From Psychrobacter urativorans (GTDB taxonomy: Bacteria > Pseudomonadota > Gammaproteobacteria > Pseudomonadales > Moraxellaceae), in NCBI RefSeq assembly GCF_001298525.1, contig NZ_CP012708.1, forward strand, positions 1 to 15,605: 15,605 nucleotides of DNA. Reading direction: 5' to 3'. The notes beneath the pieces were generated by a model, which was not told the origin of the DNA, searched no databases, and saw nothing but the letters and a program-made list of their open reading frames with translations. Shown piece by piece: positions 13,573 through 15,605 of this stretch (position 1 is its first letter; each line of letters opens with the position of its first letter). A program made the position numbers and the translations under genes.

Positions 13573-14088
13573 ATGACATTTAATAAAACCCTACTGACCG
13601 CTACAATGCTTACCCTTGGCGGATTCGCCGCTATGACTGGTGCGAATGCTGCTGATGCTCTTGCTGGCGGCTTTAATGTAGATCTCGAAGTTGAAGCTAC
13701 TTGTGTTATTAACACAGGTACAGGCGATATTGACCTCGGTAAAACTCTTGCAGGAGCAGGTGCATCTACTGCTGCCCTAGGCACTGAGATCATTTTGAAT
13801 TGCTCTAAGGGTGCTGTTTATGCTATTTCTCTAGTACCAACTGGTGCCAATGTTGATGGTACTGGTGTCATGTTGGGTGGTACTGGCACTCTTGAAGAAG
13901 TTGCATATAAATTAACCACTGATGCTGCTGGTCTTGTTCCTTGGGGCGGAACTGGTAATACCGTAGGTGGCACAGCATTGCTTTACGCAACTGATATCAA
14001 AAATACTGTATATGCCACAGTAACTGGCTCTGCTGACGTTTCACCTAGTACATATACTGACGCTGTTGTTATTAACGTAAGTTACTAA
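13573..14088 (+). CDS. Major pilin, spore coat U (SCPU) domain, Csu-type
   Basis: This is a 171-aa secreted pilus subunit. The ATG at 13573 is chosen because GGAG (13562-13565) lies 7 nt before it and it gives a standard signal peptide (MTFNKTLLTATMLTLGGFAA, cleavage after TGANA). The in-frame ATG at 13507 would put about 20 extra residues before the signal. The mature protein is one spore coat protein U domain: EATCVINTGTGDIDLG, LNCSKGAVYAISLVP, GTGVMLGGTG, VAYKLTTDAAG, WGGTGNT and the closing strand TYTDAVVINVSY, with the Cys pair expected of the family. The terminal strands exchange between subunits in archaic chaperone-usher pili. It is first in the operon, with 1 nt between its stop and the chaperone start, and so is the likely main shaft subunit. 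Confidence 0.92.
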   Translation: MTFNKTLLTATMLTLGGFAAMTGANAADALAGGFNVDLEVEATCVINTGTGDIDLGKTLAGAGASTAALGTEIILNCSKGAVYAISLVPTGANVDGTGVMLGGTGTLEEVAYKLTTDAAGLVPWGGTGNTVGGTALLYATDIKNTVYATVTGSADVSPSTYTDAVVINVSY

Positions 14089-14089
14089 C

Positions 14090-14852
14090 ATGTTAAATCT
14101 TTGGTTACGCCGTGTAGCGACACCTGCGTTTATATCAGCCTTGTTACTGTCATCTAGTTTGGCCACGGCAGTCGGTCTGCAGGTATCTCCTATATCCTTA
14201 AGCTTACAAGCTCGAGAGAGTGCGAATGGTCTGACCCTGAGTAATACTGGTGACGATATGGTACAGGCGCAAGCGCGCGTGTATCAGTGGTCACAAGATG
14301 AAAAAGGCGATCAGCTCACGCCATCACGAGGATTATTGGCCAGTCCGCCAATGATTAAGCTCAAAGCGGGTGAAAAAACAACTCATCCGTATTATTCGTG
14401 CTAAGGCACCGCCGCAAGGTAGTGGCGCTGTAGAAGATGCTTACCGTATTTTGATTAACGAGATACCCGTTAAGTCTGCCACTCAAAAGACGGGCTTACA
14501 ATTTGCGTTAAGTTATTCTTTACCAGTATTTGTACAGCCGGTTGGGGTAGACAAGACTAGTCCGCAGTTGCAGTGGAGTACTCACCTGCAACCGGATGGC
14601 AAAGAGGTAAAACTCCGAGTCAGTAATAATGGTAATGGTCATGCCCAATTGGCTGGTTTGAGCTTTACGGATACTGCTGGTACTAGTACGGTTATTAATC
14701 CGGGGCTGTTAGGGTATGTGTTACCCGGTGCGACGATGAACTGGACACTGAAAATACCGCCATCAGCCCTGACGACCGGTGGTAAATTCAAGGTTATGCT
14801 CAATGGAACTCAGACGACTCCAAACGTCACGATGGGCACTGCCACTCGCTAA
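14090..14852 (+). pseudogene. Periplasmic pilus chaperone (CsuC-like), frameshifted
   Basis: This encodes a PapD-type chaperone that folds pilins by donor-strand complementation and delivers them to the usher. The signal peptide is MLNLWLRRVATPAFISALLL then SSSLATA. The first Ig-like domain begins VGLQVSPISLSLQARESANGLTLSNTG and includes VYQWSQDEKGDQL. The frame ends at a TAA (14402-14404) after GEKTTHPYYSC, while LIRIIRAKAPPQGSGAVEDAYRILINEIP continues in the next frame to 14852. Removing one A from the six-A run at about 14372-14377 restores KAGEKQLIRIIRAK and a 253-aa protein of normal length. The second domain (SLPVFVQPVG…GYVLPGATMNWTL) is intact. The gene overlaps the usher start by 50 bp. 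Real decay, slippage at the A-run, or a sequencing error are all possible. Confidence 0.88.
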
Positions 14853-15605
14853 ATTCGTTATTCTGCAGTGCTTGGCGGTATCTGCCAGCCACGCCGTAGA
14901 GCTAAATGACATTGCTTCTACAGATATTGCAGATGATGGACTGTCTCAGCTCAATCTAGACAGCTACAATCCCGATGATGACTCTAGCTTTGATTTGTAT
15001 CTGGACGTCATTCTTAATGGCGCCAGTGCAGGTTTGGTGCATTTCTACTTCCGTGACGAGAAACTCTTAGCCAGTGCTACCATTCTAAAACAGCTTGGCT
15101 TCATTGTGCCGCCTAACAGTACCGAACCTATAGCGCTAAACAGCCTGCCTGACCTCAAGATTTATTATGATGTACGGCGACAAACCTTAAAACTTATTGC
15201 CCCCCTTAGTATGCTCAATTTGGACGCCACCGTCCTGAATACCCGCACTAATAAGCGCCCGCAACCCTCCGCCTCTCCTGGCATGTTATTAAATTACAAC
15301 CTCTATGGCACCCAAACACAGAATAGCGCCAAAAGTCTCAGCGCTTATAGTGAACTGCGCGTGTTTAATAATCTTGGTGTGCTGAGTTCCACTTCCTTAA
15401 CCACTGCCAACCGTCCTGCTGACAGCGACAAAAATAGCAGTGATTGGAATAGTCGTACCGTGCGTTTGGATACCAGCTGGAGTAAGTCATTCCCTGATAA
15501 GCTGATTACCGTTCGTGCAGGCGATATCCTCACTGGTGCGCTGTCATGGACACGGTCTACCCGTTTGGGCGGTCTACAGATTGGCACCAATTTTGATTTG
15601 CAACC
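14803..15605 (+). pseudogene. Outer-membrane usher of Csu-type pilus, N-terminal part (continues at position 1)
   Basis: The reading frame is open from the ATG at 14803 to the window end and continues at position 1. The start lies inside the chaperone 3' end (50-bp overlap, with AAGG about 9 nt before it). It gives a signal peptide: MELRRLQTSRWALPLAK, then hydrophobic FVILQCLAVSA, cleavage after SHA. The mature N-terminus includes the usher N-domain that recruits chaperone complexes: SSFDLYLDVILNGASAGLVHF, LKQLGFIVPP, LPDLKIYYDVRRQTLKL. The barrel begins near MLLNYNLYGTQTQ and LRVFNNLGVLSSTSL. Toward the window end, VRAGDILTGALSWTRSTRLGG followed by LQIGTNFDLQP is a well-conserved usher block. 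This half has no stop or frameshift; the lesion is in the other half at about 443. Confidence 0.9.

Overview
The window reads as one complete circular plasmid of about 15.6 kb, linearised inside a gene. The last bases (…TTG CAA CC) and the first (C TAT CGG…) join in frame into one outer-membrane usher reading frame. With a single extra base near position 443 removed, the usher counts to exactly 817 codons. No transposase, resistance gene or chromosomal housekeeping gene is visible. The Rep_3 initiators with 22-bp iterons, the ColE1-type MobA/MobC pair, the Csu-type pilus and the moderate-to-low GC content suggest a Moraxellaceae host such as Psychrobacter, Acinetobacter or Moraxella. That host call is an inference.

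Layout, following the circle. (1) 13573 -> 15605/1 -> 2689: an archaic (Csu-like) chaperone-usher pilus operon on the + strand, in the order spore-coat-U pilin, periplasmic chaperone, usher, two-domain tip adhesin, ending at a hairpin plus T-run. The chaperone and the usher each carry a one-base frameshift. (2) 2844-3736: GC-rich palindromes, a six-copy iteron-like array with an 18-bp inverted repeat, and an unrecognised 193-aa protein. (3) 3798-5343: a small minus-strand ORF, a hairpin cluster that may be an origin of transfer, and a MobV/Pre-like relaxase with altered metal-binding residues. (4) 5715-6861: first Rep_3 replicon (four 22-bp iterons, operator palindrome, initiator). (5) 6930-10189: an accessory block with two lipoproteins that share an 18-bp upstream motif, two paralogous small membrane proteins with a LITAF-like split zinc ribbon, and two paralogous 72-78 aa proteins of unknown function. 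(6) 10521-11650: second Rep_3 replicon with unrelated iterons. (7) 11652-13120: MobA and MobC on the minus strand, with a possible oriT upstream.

Together this is a mobilisable, non-self-transmissible plasmid with two clear replicons, a possible third iteron-controlled locus, two mobilisation systems of different families, and surface-adhesion cargo. The parts least explained by known families are the 193-aa protein with its iteron-like array and the duplicated accessory block.
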